A model generated the notes under the pieces. The model saw nothing but the letters and a program-made list of their open reading frames with translations. It searched no databases and had not been told where the DNA came from. From positions 868,001 through 932,000 of the forward strand of contig NZ_JAQQXP010000001.1 of the NCBI RefSeq assembly GCF_028595265.1: a stretch of 64,000 nucleotides of DNA. The letters run 5' to 3'. Below, in pieces: positions 45,524 through 53,920 of this stretch. Numbering within the stretch: the first letter of the stretch is position 1; each line of letters begins with the position of its first letter. The DNA comes from Alteromonas gilva (lineage in GTDB: Bacteria; Pseudomonadota; Gammaproteobacteria; Enterobacterales; Alteromonadaceae). The position numbers and the translations under genes were made by a program.

Positions 45524-46447
45524 ATGCAAGCGTTAACAATAACAGGCTTAACTAAAACATACCGTGGCGGAGTCCACGCCTTAAAAGGGGTGGAGTTAAC
45601 TGTCAATGAAGGCGACTTTTTCGCTCTGCTGGGTCCCAATGGCGCCGGTAAATCCACCACTATTGGTATTATTAGCTCACTGGTGAATCAAACATCTGGT
45701 CAGGTCGAAGTGTTTGGCTATGATCTGGATACACAGAAAGAACAGGCCAAAGCGTGCATAGGCCTGGTGCCACAAGAGTTCAACTTTAATCAGTTTGAGA
45801 CCGTGCTGCAGATTGTGTTAAATCAGGCCGGGTATTATGGTGTGCCGCGCAAGATAGCCCATGAACGGGCCGAAAAATACCTGACCCAGCTCGACCTTTG
45901 GGAAAAACGCAATGCCCGGGCGCGGGAATTATCAGGGGGCATGAAGCGCCGGTTAATGATTGCCCGTGCCTTAATGCATGAACCCAAAATGCTGATCCTC
46001 GACGAGCCGACCGCGGGGGTTGATATCGAAATCCGCCGTTCTATGTGGCAATTCTTGCAAGAGATTAACGCGCGGGGTATTACCATTATTCTGACGACCC
46101 ATTATCTCGAAGAAGCCGAAATGTTGTGTCGTAATATCGCGATTATCGATAAGGGAAAAATTGTTGAGAACACGTCCATGAAGGCGCTGTTGTCCAAGCT
46201 CAATATCGAAACCTTTGTGTTGGATCTGCAAGGCGACATTCAGCGCGTCACGCTGGAAGGGTTTGAACACCGCCTGCTCGATGGTTCAACGCTGGAGGTC
46301 GACGTGGCGAAGACCGACGGGTTAAATGCCGTATTCAGTCAACTGTCGGAGCAGGGTATACAGGTAATGAGTTTGCGTAACAAGGCCAACCGTCTGGAAG
46401 AATTATTTGTCAGTCTGGTTGAAGCCGGGCGTAAGGAGTCTGCTTAA
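45524..46447 (+). CDS. yadG: ABC exporter ATPase, YadG/NodI type
   Basis: Type V-like ABC exporter ATPase of 307 residues: Walker A GPNGAGKST, Q-loop GLVPQEFNFN, signature LSGGMKRRLMIARA, Walker B LILDEPTAGVD, switch His in LTTHYLEEAE. The C-terminal extension after about 220 is typical of DRR/NodI-like proteins. The stop overlaps the start of the permease gene by one base (TAATG), so they are translationally coupled. In E. coli the YadGH pair sits near pan genes; here it is 1 kb from panP. Substrate unknown. Confidence 0.85.
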   Translation: MQALTITGLTKTYRGGVHALKGVELTVNEGDFFALLGPNGAGKSTTIGIISSLVNQTSGQVEVFGYDLDTQKEQAKACIGLVPQEFNFNQFETVLQIVLNQAGYYGVPRKIAHERAEKYLTQLDLWEKRNARARELSGGMKRRLMIARALMHEPKMLILDEPTAGVDIEIRRSMWQFLQEINARGITIILTTHYLEEAEMLCRNIAIIDKGKIVENTSMKALLSKLNIETFVLDLQGDIQRVTLEGFEHRLLDGSTLEVDVAKTDGLNAVFSQLSEQGIQVMSLRNKANRLEELFVSLVEAGRKESA

Positions 46448-47220
46448 TGTCTGCTGGAAATAACTGGATTGCGCTGACCACAATTTGGATAAAAGAATGC
46501 ACCCGATTTTTGCGCATCTGGATACAAACCCTGGTGCCACCCGCCATTACGATGAGCTTGTATTTTATTATATTCGGGAACCTGATTGGTGAGCGGATTG
46601 GCCAGATGGGCGGCTTTAGTTACATGGAATTTATTGTTCCCGGCCTTATCATGATGTCGGTGATTACCAATGCTTACTCCAATGTTGCATCATCATTTTT
46701 TAGTGCTAAATTTCAACGAAATCTCGAAGAAATGCTGGTCGCACCGGTGCCTACGTCGGTGATTATTCTCGGTTATGTCGGTGGCGGGGTGGCCAGGGCA
46801 ATGCTGATTGGATTAATTGTCACCTTAGTGTCGATGTTTTTTGTTGATGTGCAAATTCATAATTTTATTGTCATTGTGCTGACGTTGCTCCTCACCGCGA
46901 CGCTGTTTGCCACTGCCGGTCTGGTCAACGGTATTTTTGCCAAAACCTTTGATGACATCAGTCTCATCCCGACCTTTGTGTTAACGCCTCTGACCTATTT
47001 AGGTGGTGTGTTTTATTCATTAACACTGTTGCCTGACTTTTGGCAGATGGTCAGTAAAGTCAATCCGATTGTATACATGGTAAATGGTTTCAGATACGGA
47101 TTTTTAGGGGTGTCAGACGTCGATATTACTGCCGCAATGGGGTTGCTGGTATTGTTTAATGTTGCTTTGTTTTTGATTGCTTATACATTACTTAAACGCG
47201 GCACCGGAATAAGAACATAA
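46447..47220 (+). CDS. yadH: ABC exporter permease, YadH/ABC-2 type
   Basis: Inner-membrane ABC-2 permease of 257 residues with six helices; YFIIFGNLIGERIGQMGGFSYMEFIVPGL is family-typical. The conserved late loop PLTYLGGVFYSLTLLPDFWQMVSKVNPIVYMVNGFRYG closely resembles YadH and NodJ. Directly coupled to the ATPase gene. The methyltransferase gene starts 3 bases after the stop, so all three form one operon. Confidence 0.87.
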   Translation: MSAGNNWIALTTIWIKECTRFLRIWIQTLVPPAITMSLYFIIFGNLIGERIGQMGGFSYMEFIVPGLIMMSVITNAYSNVASSFFSAKFQRNLEEMLVAPVPTSVIILGYVGGGVARAMLIGLIVTLVSMFFVDVQIHNFIVIVLTLLLTATLFATAGLVNGIFAKTFDDISLIPTFVLTPLTYLGGVFYSLTLLPDFWQMVSKVNPIVYMVNGFRYGFLGVSDVDITAAMGLLVLFNVALFLIAYTLLKRGTGIRT

Positions 47221-47223
47221 ACA

Positions 47224-47892
47224 ATGCAAGGAAATTCCCGACGGGTAGAAAGTCAGCAACCGGGTGTTCATGAAAAGCTCGATGCGATTGTTGCCAAATA
47301 CCAGCAAACTGAAAATCGCCGGCCCGTGCACAAGCATACCCGGGATGCCTTTGATGAAACAATGGCCTGGCTGGGTGACTGGCAAGGCGATATCATTCTT
47401 GATTCGTGTTGTGGGGTCGGGCAGAGCACTGCCGGACTTGCCGAGCAGTTCAGTGATGCCAGGGTCATTGGCTTAGATAAATCTGATCTGCGGGTTGCAA
47501 AGCATTCGCACTACCAAAGCGCAGCAACGAATTACCGCGTGGTACGGGCTGATGTCATCGACTTTTGGCGATTGCTGCGCGGCGCGGCAGATAGCAGCGC
47601 CTGGCAACTCAAAGCCCATTATTTATGTTATCCGAATCCCTATCCTAAGCCTTCTCAGGTGCAAAAACGCTGGCATGCCAGCCCTGCCATGCCGGATCTG
47701 ATGGCATTGGCACCACAACTGGAGGTAAGAAGTAACTGGCTTATCTACTTACAGGAGTTTGCCCAGGCGGCGGCGGCCTATGGCGTGCAGTGTGAAATCA
47801 CCGAGGTTCCCAAGCACAGCCGCGCGATAACGCCCTTCGAACTCAAGTATCGCAACAGTGGCCAGGTCTGTTGGCGGTTAAGACGCGTATAA
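47224..47892 (+). CDS. TrmB-like SAM-dependent methyltransferase
   Basis: Protein of 222 residues resembling tRNA (guanine-46-N7) methyltransferase TrmB: SAM site ILDSCCGVGQSTAGLAEQF, acidic turn VIGLDKSDLRV, and the active-site region CYPNPYPKPSQVQKRWHASP in place of canonical DPWxKxRHxKRR. Asn replaces the essential catalytic Asp of E. coli TrmB. C-terminus SNWLIYLQEFAQAAAAYG then SRAITPFELKYRNSGQVCWRL. A true trmB probably exists elsewhere, so this is a paralog of uncertain substrate. Cotranscribed with yadGH. Confidence 0.7.
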   Translation: MQGNSRRVESQQPGVHEKLDAIVAKYQQTENRRPVHKHTRDAFDETMAWLGDWQGDIILDSCCGVGQSTAGLAEQFSDARVIGLDKSDLRVAKHSHYQSAATNYRVVRADVIDFWRLLRGAADSSAWQLKAHYLCYPNPYPKPSQVQKRWHASPAMPDLMALAPQLEVRSNWLIYLQEFAQAAAAYGVQCEITEVPKHSRAITPFELKYRNSGQVCWRLRRV

Positions 47893-48225
47893 TTAACGAT
47901 ATTGCTGCTAAGATTGCCGAATAAGCCCAGAGTGTGACGATTTTCATGGGTTTTCTGCCGTAAAATCTTTATAATCAACATTTGTTAGGTTCGTGTAACC
48001 CGCGGTTTCACAGAGCGTCATTTGATACAGAATGTAACGCTGCTATTGGCGTGAAGGCTTATCTGCGCTAAAGTCCGCAGATTCTGAAAGGCCTGCGCTA
48101 AGCTTACAGTTCTGGTTTCAGGCGATACCGTATAAGGGTACTGTGACCGGAGCGGTCTGGCTTATTTGTAGCAGACGGTCGTAACCAAGGCGCAGTTATC
48201 ATTTTCAAGTTGAGAGGTGTACAGT
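47893..48225 (+). other. Intergenic region before panP
   Basis: About 330 bases without a supported gene. A TATAAT-like sequence near 47970 has no -35 at proper distance. GAGAGG at 48211-48216 is the panP ribosome site. Confidence 0.5.
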
Positions 48226-49860
48226 GTGGGTGAAGCACAAGTAAGCTTGAAACACCTGTTTCGGGTATTTACCAAGCCAGAGCACAAAGACTCCAAGCTG
48301 GCACAAATTGAAGAACACCTTTCCGACAATATTCTTGATTTCTTGTCGCAGCATGTGGTGACTAAGAAGACCTCGCTGGAAGAGGTTGAGCAGGACTTTG
48401 CCGATGCGGTGGTTCCGGAGTCTCCGGAGTTTGTTTCGACCCATGCTGAAAACCTGCTGGAAAAGCTGGTCGCACATTCAGTTAACACCTACTCTCCAAC
48501 GTTTATCGGGCACATGACGTCGGCCTTGCCGTATTTCCATTTATCGTTGGCCAAACTGCTGGTGGGCCTGAACCAAAACCTGGTAAAAATTGAAACGTCA
48601 AAAGCGTTTACCCCACTCGAACGCCAGGTGTTAGGGATGATGCACAATCTGGTCTATGAGCAGGACGAGCCCTTTTATACACAATACTTACACAGCGCAC
48701 GGCATGCTCTGGGGGCGTTTTGTTCCGGCGGCACAGTTGCCAATATTACCGCGCTGTGGGTAGCCCGCAATAAATGCCTGGGGCCTGATGGTCAGTTTGC
48801 CGGTGTAGCTCGCGCAGGATTGGCGAGTGCGTATCGGCATTATGGCATTAATAACCTCGGTGTGCTGTGTTCAAAGCGTGGTCACTACAGCTTATCAAAG
48901 GCGGTCGATGTGCTTGGCATTGGCCGGGATAATCTGGTGACCTTACCGTGTCCTGAGCAAGTACTGGATCCCGAACTTGCGCTGAAAAAAGGTCGCGAGT
49001 ATCAGGAACAGGGCAATCGGTTGTTGTCGATTATTGGTATTGGTGGCACCACCGAAACGGGGCACGTTGATCCGCTCGACGAACTGGCCGATGTGGCAAA
49101 AGAACTGGGTTGTTGGTTTCATGTTGATGCAGCCTGGGGCGGCGCAACGCTGTTTTCAAAGTCTTACCGCGGGATCTTAAAAGGTATTGAGCGTGCCGAC
49201 TCGGTCACCATTGACGCGCATAAGCAGATGTACGTGCCCATGGGCGCGGGCATGGCACTGTTTAAGAACCCTGAAGACGCCAATGCGGTCCGCCACCACG
49301 CCCAGTACATACTACGGGAAGGTTCAAAGGATCTCGGCGCCACGACCCTGGAAGGCTCGCGTAATGGCATGGCAATGATGGTGTATTCTTCATTGCACAT
49401 TATTGGGCGCAGAGGTTATGAATTACTGATTAATCAAAGCATCGAAAAGGCCAAAAAGTATGCCGCGATGATTGATGCGTTACCGGATTTTGAGCTGGTA
49501 ACAGCACCGACGTTGTCGATTCTGACCTATCGGGTTTGCCCGGCTAAAATTCAACAGTGCTTGTCAGCGTTACCCCAAAAAGACGCCAAAAAGCTTAACA
49601 GCCAGGTCGATCGTTTAGTGGTTAACGTGCAAAAGTTACAGCGTGAGGCCGGGAAATCGTTCGTATCCCGTACCCGTTTAGAAAGCCCGGAATATGGCGC
49701 ATATCCGATTACGGTGTTTCGGGTGGTGCTGGCGAATCCGCTGACTAACACCCGCGATCTTAAGGCCATACTGGAAGAGCAGCATGCCATAGCAGCCCGC
49801 AACCTGGTGTGGCAGCAGCTTATGGCGAACAGTCAGTGTGAAGCGCTACATCAGGCCTGA
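48226..49860 (+). CDS. panP: Pyridoxal-dependent aspartate 1-decarboxylase PanP
   Basis: Group II PLP decarboxylase of 544 residues, glutamate-decarboxylase-like. PanP makes beta-alanine from aspartate, replacing the pyruvoyl enzyme PanD. Family segments: HLFRVFTKPEHKDSKLAQIEEHL, VNTYSPTFIGHMTSALPYFHLSL, CSGGTVANITALWVARNK, then HVDAAWGG and DAHKQMYVPMGAGM with PLP Lys333. GTG 48226 is chosen: GAGAGG is 9 bases upstream and GTG 48217 overlaps it. Its neighbours panB and panC support the pantothenate role over glutamate decarboxylation. The 3' end overlaps panC by 10 bases. Confidence 0.87.
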   Translation: MGEAQVSLKHLFRVFTKPEHKDSKLAQIEEHLSDNILDFLSQHVVTKKTSLEEVEQDFADAVVPESPEFVSTHAENLLEKLVAHSVNTYSPTFIGHMTSALPYFHLSLAKLLVGLNQNLVKIETSKAFTPLERQVLGMMHNLVYEQDEPFYTQYLHSARHALGAFCSGGTVANITALWVARNKCLGPDGQFAGVARAGLASAYRHYGINNLGVLCSKRGHYSLSKAVDVLGIGRDNLVTLPCPEQVLDPELALKKGREYQEQGNRLLSIIGIGGTTETGHVDPLDELADVAKELGCWFHVDAAWGGATLFSKSYRGILKGIERADSVTIDAHKQMYVPMGAGMALFKNPEDANAVRHHAQYILREGSKDLGATTLEGSRNGMAMMVYSSLHIIGRRGYELLINQSIEKAKKYAAMIDALPDFELVTAPTLSILTYRVCPAKIQQCLSALPQKDAKKLNSQVDRLVVNVQKLQREAGKSFVSRTRLESPEYGAYPITVFRVVLANPLTNTRDLKAILEEQHAIAARNLVWQQLMANSQCEALHQA

Positions 49861-49867
49861 TGTAGCG
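49844..49867. terminator. 24-bp perfect palindrome at convergent panP and panC ends
   Basis: 12-base half-sites, centre between 49855 and 49856, zero-base spacer, covering both stop codons. Folded, it gives a hairpin for either transcript; the plus side continues GTTATTTG, the minus side has no T-run. Because the overlap is palindromic, both proteins end LHQA. Possibly a bidirectional terminator or mRNA 3' stabiliser. Confidence 0.6.
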
Positions 49868-50711
49868 TTATTTGCATATTATCAATAAGCCGGGTTTTAC
49901 CCATATATGCGGCAACTAATATAACCAGTTTAACGTCATCGGATTGAGCTGGTTTTAAGGTTCGGCCGTTCGCGATTGTAACGTAGTCAGGGGTTAAGCC
50001 CGCGCCAATCAACTGCGCCTGGCCGGTTTTTTCAATGTCTCTTAAGCTTTGCTGGCCGGCAACAATGGCATCACGCATCGTCTGCATGGTGGCATAAATG
50101 GTGGTGGCAGTGGTGCGCTGCTCGTTACTTAAATAGCCATTTCGCGAGCTCATCGCCAGGCCGTCTTGCTGGCGCTTCGTGGCGATGCCGACAATCTCTA
50201 TTGGCATGGATAAATCAGCCACCATGGTACGAATTACCTGAAGTTGCTGATAATCCTTCTCGCCAAAACAGGCCACATCGGGCTGTACCATGTTAAACAG
50301 TTTGCAAACAATAGTGGCGACACCGCGAAAATGACCGGGTCGACTTGCTCCGCACAGCAGGTCAGAGATGCCCGGCACTTCCACAAAGGTTTGCTCACCA
50401 AGTCCATGTGGATAGATATCGCTGACCGCCGGAAAAAACAATGCGTCAACGCCTTCCGCCTCAAGCCTGGCGCGGTCAGCATCGAGCGTGCGTGGGTAAG
50501 CGTCGAGATCTTCGTTGGCGCCAAACTGCATAGGGTTGACAAAAATTGACACTACCACTTTATCGGCGCGTGCTTTGGCCTGCTTTACCAGTTCAATATG
50601 GCCGTCATGTAAATTGCCCATCGTCGGTACAAAGGCGACTCGCAGATTGCCCTGTCGCCATTGCTGACGAAGCTGGCGTAATATGTCGAGAGATTCTATA
50701 AATTGCATCAT
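49851..50711 (-). CDS. panC: Pantothenate synthetase
   Basis: PanC condenses pantoate and beta-alanine with ATP to pantothenate in the cytosol. 286 residues; nucleotidyl-transferase HIGH-like motif VPTMGNLHDGHIELV, then FVNPMQFGANEDLDAYPRT, pantoate site CGASRPGHFRGVATIVCKLFN, and ATP loop MSSRNGYLS. Its start overlaps the panB stop by 4 bases (ATGA), showing coupling. Convergent with panP, which would supply the beta-alanine. Confidence 0.98.
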   Translation of the reverse strand: MMQFIESLDILRQLRQQWRQGNLRVAFVPTMGNLHDGHIELVKQAKARADKVVVSIFVNPMQFGANEDLDAYPRTLDADRARLEAEGVDALFFPAVSDIYPHGLGEQTFVEVPGISDLLCGASRPGHFRGVATIVCKLFNMVQPDVACFGEKDYQQLQVIRTMVADLSMPIEIVGIATKRQQDGLAMSSRNGYLSNEQRTTATTIYATMQTMRDAIVAGQQSLRDIEKTGQAQLIGAGLTPDYVTIANGRTLKPAQSDDVKLVILVAAYMGKTRLIDNMQITLHQA

Positions 50712-51505
50712 TGTTCAAAACTGTGTTCTGGGCCGGGGAATTCGCCGTTTTTAACCTGCTCTAAATACAGTGTAACGGCTTTGCGCAGATCACCGGTTTC
50801 ACTTAAATAGTTTTTGGAAAATTTGGGCATATAGTTGGCGCTGACACCAAGCATATCGTGCATCACCAGGATTTGGCCGTCGGTATCAACGCCTGCACCA
50901 ATACCAATAACCGGTATTGATAATTTTTCGCTAACCTCCCTGCCCAGCGAGGTCGGCACACATTCCAGAACGAGCATCTGTGCTCCGGCGGCTTCAAGTG
51001 CTAAGGCATCGGTGATGAGTTGCTGCGCTTTGTCGGCATCGCGTCCCTGAACTTTAAAACCGCCAAACACATTTACCGACTGAGGCGTCAGGCCTAAATG
51101 GCCGCATACCGGCACGCCGCGTTGTTTTAAGCCAGTAATGGTGTCGCACAACCAACTGCCGCCTTCCAGTTTAACCATGCTGGCGCCGGCCGCCATGAGC
51201 GTGCCGGCATTTTCATATGCTTGGTCTGCTGAGGCGTAAGACATAAATGGCATATCGGCTACAATGAATGATGTTTTTGCGCCGGCGGCCACCGCTCGGG
51301 TGTGATAGGCAATATCGGACGTTGTGACAGGTAAGGTACTGTCCTGACCTTGTAGAACCATACCGAGAGAATCGCCAATCAGCAGTACTTCTGTGCCCTG
51401 CTCATCAAACAGTTTGGCAAAACTGGCATCATAAGCAGTCAGGGCGGTGATCTTTTCGCCAGCTTGCTTACGCGCTAACAGCGTTGAAATGGTGATTTTT
51501 TTCAT
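50708..51505 (-). CDS. panB: Ketopantoate hydroxymethyltransferase
   Basis: PanB adds a hydroxymethyl group from methylene-THF to alpha-ketoisovalerate, first committed step to pantoate. 265 residues; KKITISTLLARKQAGEKITALTAYDASFAKLFDEQG, metal-binding GDSLGMVLQGQDSTLPVT, and VPVCGHLGLTPQSVN. Start ATG 51505 is 7 bases from GGGGAG; the ATG at 51511 is too close. Coupled to panC. Confidence 0.98.
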   Translation of the reverse strand: MKKITISTLLARKQAGEKITALTAYDASFAKLFDEQGTEVLLIGDSLGMVLQGQDSTLPVTTSDIAYHTRAVAAGAKTSFIVADMPFMSYASADQAYENAGTLMAAGASMVKLEGGSWLCDTITGLKQRGVPVCGHLGLTPQSVNVFGGFKVQGRDADKAQQLITDALALEAAGAQMLVLECVPTSLGREVSEKLSIPVIGIGAGVDTDGQILVMHDMLGVSANYMPKFSKNYLSETGDLRKAVTLYLEQVKNGEFPGPEHSFEQ

Positions 51506-51546
51506 GGGCATTCTCCCCGTTCAATAAAGTGGGCACTATACCTAAA

Positions 51547-52056
51547 TTACGGCTTTTTAAAAGAAGTGAGGCGCTTTAGGCCATCCAAAGAGCAGCGCGA
51601 GACCCATACCGATAGTGGCAAACCGTCGGGCATCACCATTTCCGGGCTAATCTCAAACAGTGGTACCAATACAAACTCACGTTCTGACATACCGACATGG
51701 GGAACGGTTAATGTGTCGGTCTTAATCGTCTCGTTACCGAATAGCAGTATATCCAGGTCGAGTGTTCTTGGCCCCCAGCGTTCTCCCTGACGAACACGAC
51801 CATGTTGGGACTCGATTTTTTGAAGTTCGTTCAGTAACTCATGGGGCGCCAGCGCCGTGGTTAGTTGCGCTACCGCGTTAACGTAAACAGGCTGATCAGG
51901 CGGCCCCATTGGTTTACTTTGGTAAAATGACGAGGTGTTAACAATTTGCGTATCGGACAACGCGTCAATGGCAGACAACGCCGATCCTAACTGTCCTGCT
52001 GAGTCACCCAGATTGCTACCCAGACCAATGTAAACGATACTTGTATGGCTAAGCAT
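51547..52056 (-). CDS. folK: Hydroxymethyl-dihydropterin pyrophosphokinase
   Basis: FolK transfers pyrophosphate from ATP to 6-hydroxymethyl-7,8-dihydropterin in folate synthesis. 169 residues; VYIGLGSNLGDSAGQLGSAL, then GPPDQPVYVNAVAQLTT, and the signature GPRTLDLDILLFGNE with metal-binding Asp pair. The start ATG 52056 overlaps the pcnB stop by 8 bases. The order pcnB-folK-panB-panC is the conserved gammaproteobacterial one. Confidence 0.97.
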   Translation of the reverse strand: MLSHTSIVYIGLGSNLGDSAGQLGSALSAIDALSDTQIVNTSSFYQSKPMGPPDQPVYVNAVAQLTTALAPHELLNELQKIESQHGRVRQGERWGPRTLDLDILLFGNETIKTDTLTVPHVGMSEREFVLVPLFEISPEMVMPDGLPLSVWVSRCSLDGLKRLTSFKKP

Positions 52057-53413
52057 GGTTATTCGATTTTGCTTTGCTTGGCCGCTTGCGTTTACGGGGG
52101 GCTTTACCTTCTTGTTGGCGCAGGCTGGTGAGCATCTTTTTCTGTGCACCAGGTGCTGCCTGTTGAAACTGCGTCCACCACTCGGCTAATTCGAGTATTT
52201 TACCACCTTCTGTTTCGCCTCGTGCTAGCAAAAAGTCATAACCAGCGCGAAACTTAGGGTGTGACAACAGTTGATACGCACGGCGACCAAAACGCCGTGG
52301 CAAGCGCTGCTGTAAGTGCCAGATATCCCGAACCACTGTGCTAAAACGTTTGGGTATCATTATGCGTTGAGATTGTCTGTGCAGTACATCTCCCATCGCA
52401 ATATTAAAGGCATCATGGCTATTCAGGCCGGCCTCAGCTTGCAATTTTGTGGCGTGCTCTTCTACCGGGTACCAGAGCAAGGTTGCAATTAAAAACGCAG
52501 GCGTAACACGTTGGCCGGTGTTCACCCTTTCATCGGTATTTTCAAGGACCCGCTCAATCAACGCCATTTCACGGCTGTCGGGGGCATTGATAACCTTGGC
52601 CAGTATAGGAAACAATGGCTCAAGTAACTTGTACTGTTTGAGCAAACGAAATGTCTTCAGGCCACTGCCAGATAAAAACAATTTGAGAATTTCTTCAAAC
52701 AGTCGTGCCGGTGGAATATTCGATAGTAAGTGAGCCAGTTCATTGATCGGTTTCGCGGTGCGCGGATTAATCGTCATATCCAGTTTGGCGGCGAAACGCA
52801 CGGCCCGCAGCATGCGTACCGGATCTTCCCGATACCGAAGATCGGGATCGCCAATCAGATCAACTTCACGGCGTTTTATCGCTTTTACGCCCTGGGCAAA
52901 ATCGGTGACAGTGAAGTTTGCAACTTCGTAATACATGGCGTTGAAAGTGAAATCGCGTCGCTCGGCGTCTTCTTCTATGCTGCCAAATACGTTGTCGCGA
53001 ACCAGCTGCCCCTGCTCATCTTGTTTGGCAAGCGCGGTATCGTCACTATGATGGCCCCGAAAGGTGGCCACTTCGATAATTTCGCGGCCAAACACGATAT
53101 GGGCAAGGCGAAAACGACGGCCAATTAAGCGGCAATTTCTGAACAAACCTTTGATTTGTTCGGGCGTTGCATTCGTTACCACGTCAAAATCTTTAGGCTT
53201 ATGTCCCAGCATCAGGTCGCGCACGCAACCACCAACCAGATACGCCTCGAAACCTGCATTATTCAGCCGGTACATCACTTTGAGTGCATTGTCGCTGATG
53301 TCGGCGCGTGAAATATTATGTTCAGCACGCGGGATCACCACGCCTGTCAGTGGCGGTTGTTCGGTGTCTCTGCTTAATGCTCGTTTTACCTTGTCCAGAA
53401 CACGGGTGATGAT
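52049..53413 (-). CDS. pcnB: Poly(A) polymerase I, probable ATC start
   Basis: PcnB adds poly(A) tails that promote RNA decay. The catalytic domain has LVGGCVRDLMLGHKPKDFDVVTNATPEQ (metal Asp pair in DFD), RLAHIVFGREIIEVATFRGHH, DNVFGSIEEDAERRDFT and RYREDPVRMLRAVRFAAKL, then a basic tail. The only canonical start, GTG 53341, has no ribosome site and drops a conserved N-terminus. The frame upstream reads ITRVLDKVKRALSR, aligning with E. coli IFTRVANFCRKVLSR. AAGGAG (53422-53427) is 8 bases before the ATC at 53413. E. coli pcnB starts at ATT, so a limiting start is conserved. Predicted length 454. Confidence 0.9.
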   Translation of the reverse strand: MITRVLDKVKRALSRDTEQPPLTGVVIPRAEHNISRADISDNALKVMYRLNNAGFEAYLVGGCVRDLMLGHKPKDFDVVTNATPEQIKGLFRNCRLIGRRFRLAHIVFGREIIEVATFRGHHSDDTALAKQDEQGQLVRDNVFGSIEEDAERRDFTFNAMYYEVANFTVTDFAQGVKAIKRREVDLIGDPDLRYREDPVRMLRAVRFAAKLDMTINPRTAKPINELAHLLSNIPPARLFEEILKLFLSGSGLKTFRLLKQYKLLEPLFPILAKVINAPDSREMALIERVLENTDERVNTGQRVTPAFLIATLLWYPVEEHATKLQAEAGLNSHDAFNIAMGDVLHRQSQRIMIPKRFSTVVRDIWHLQQRLPRRFGRRAYQLLSHPKFRAGYDFLLARGETEGGKILELAEWWTQFQQAAPGAQKKMLTSLRQQEGKAPRKRKRPSKAKSNNHA

Positions 53414-53920
53414 GGTAACTACTCCTTATCTATCAGAGCCGTTATGATAGGTAGATTCTGCCCTGTCGACAATAATTTCATGCCATTTAAGTACAATTTT
53501 ATGCGTAAATGACCACTATTTAGGTATCAGACAGCGTATGAACGGGTTTGTCGGGGGGCGAAAGCCGCACATTAAAACTTTACAGGGCATAAACATTTTA
53601 ACGCGTTAGTAATAATTTTCACTGCTTCGATTGCCTGATAGCTTGCACTTTAGTACCCGGATCAAATCAGGCTGTCATCGTCAGATTAAATAAAATAAGT
53701 ACCTTTGCACACCTGCCAATGCTATTACGGTGATAAAAAACGGCAAAGGGGTGTATTGATTGCTTACTGTTGGTTGAGTTCAGGCGGGCCGGAGTAATGT
53801 AGAGCATGGATTTTATTGCGAGTAGCTCAGTTGCCACACCGCCTACCGCAATGTTCCGGGTATGAGGGCGTAAGTGACGACGCCGGTTAGTTGCTTAGCA
53901 CTAACCGGCACTGCAAGGGG
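53414..53920 (-). other. pcnB-dksA intergenic region
   Basis: About 500 bases without a supported gene; gluQ, often between dksA and pcnB, is absent. It contains the pcnB ribosome site (53422-53427) and a possible promoter on the minus strand, TTGTCG and TATCAT with 17-base spacing just upstream. A 10-bp perfect hairpin lies at 53882-53909. Confidence 0.55.
53882..53909 (-). terminator. Hairpin after dksA
   Basis: GCCGGTTAGT (53882-53891) and ACTAACCGGC (53900-53909), 8-base loop, starting 12 bases past the dksA stop. No T-run follows on the minus strand, so it may be an RNA-stabilising 3' end or a Rho-linked end rather than a full intrinsic terminator. Confidence 0.5.
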
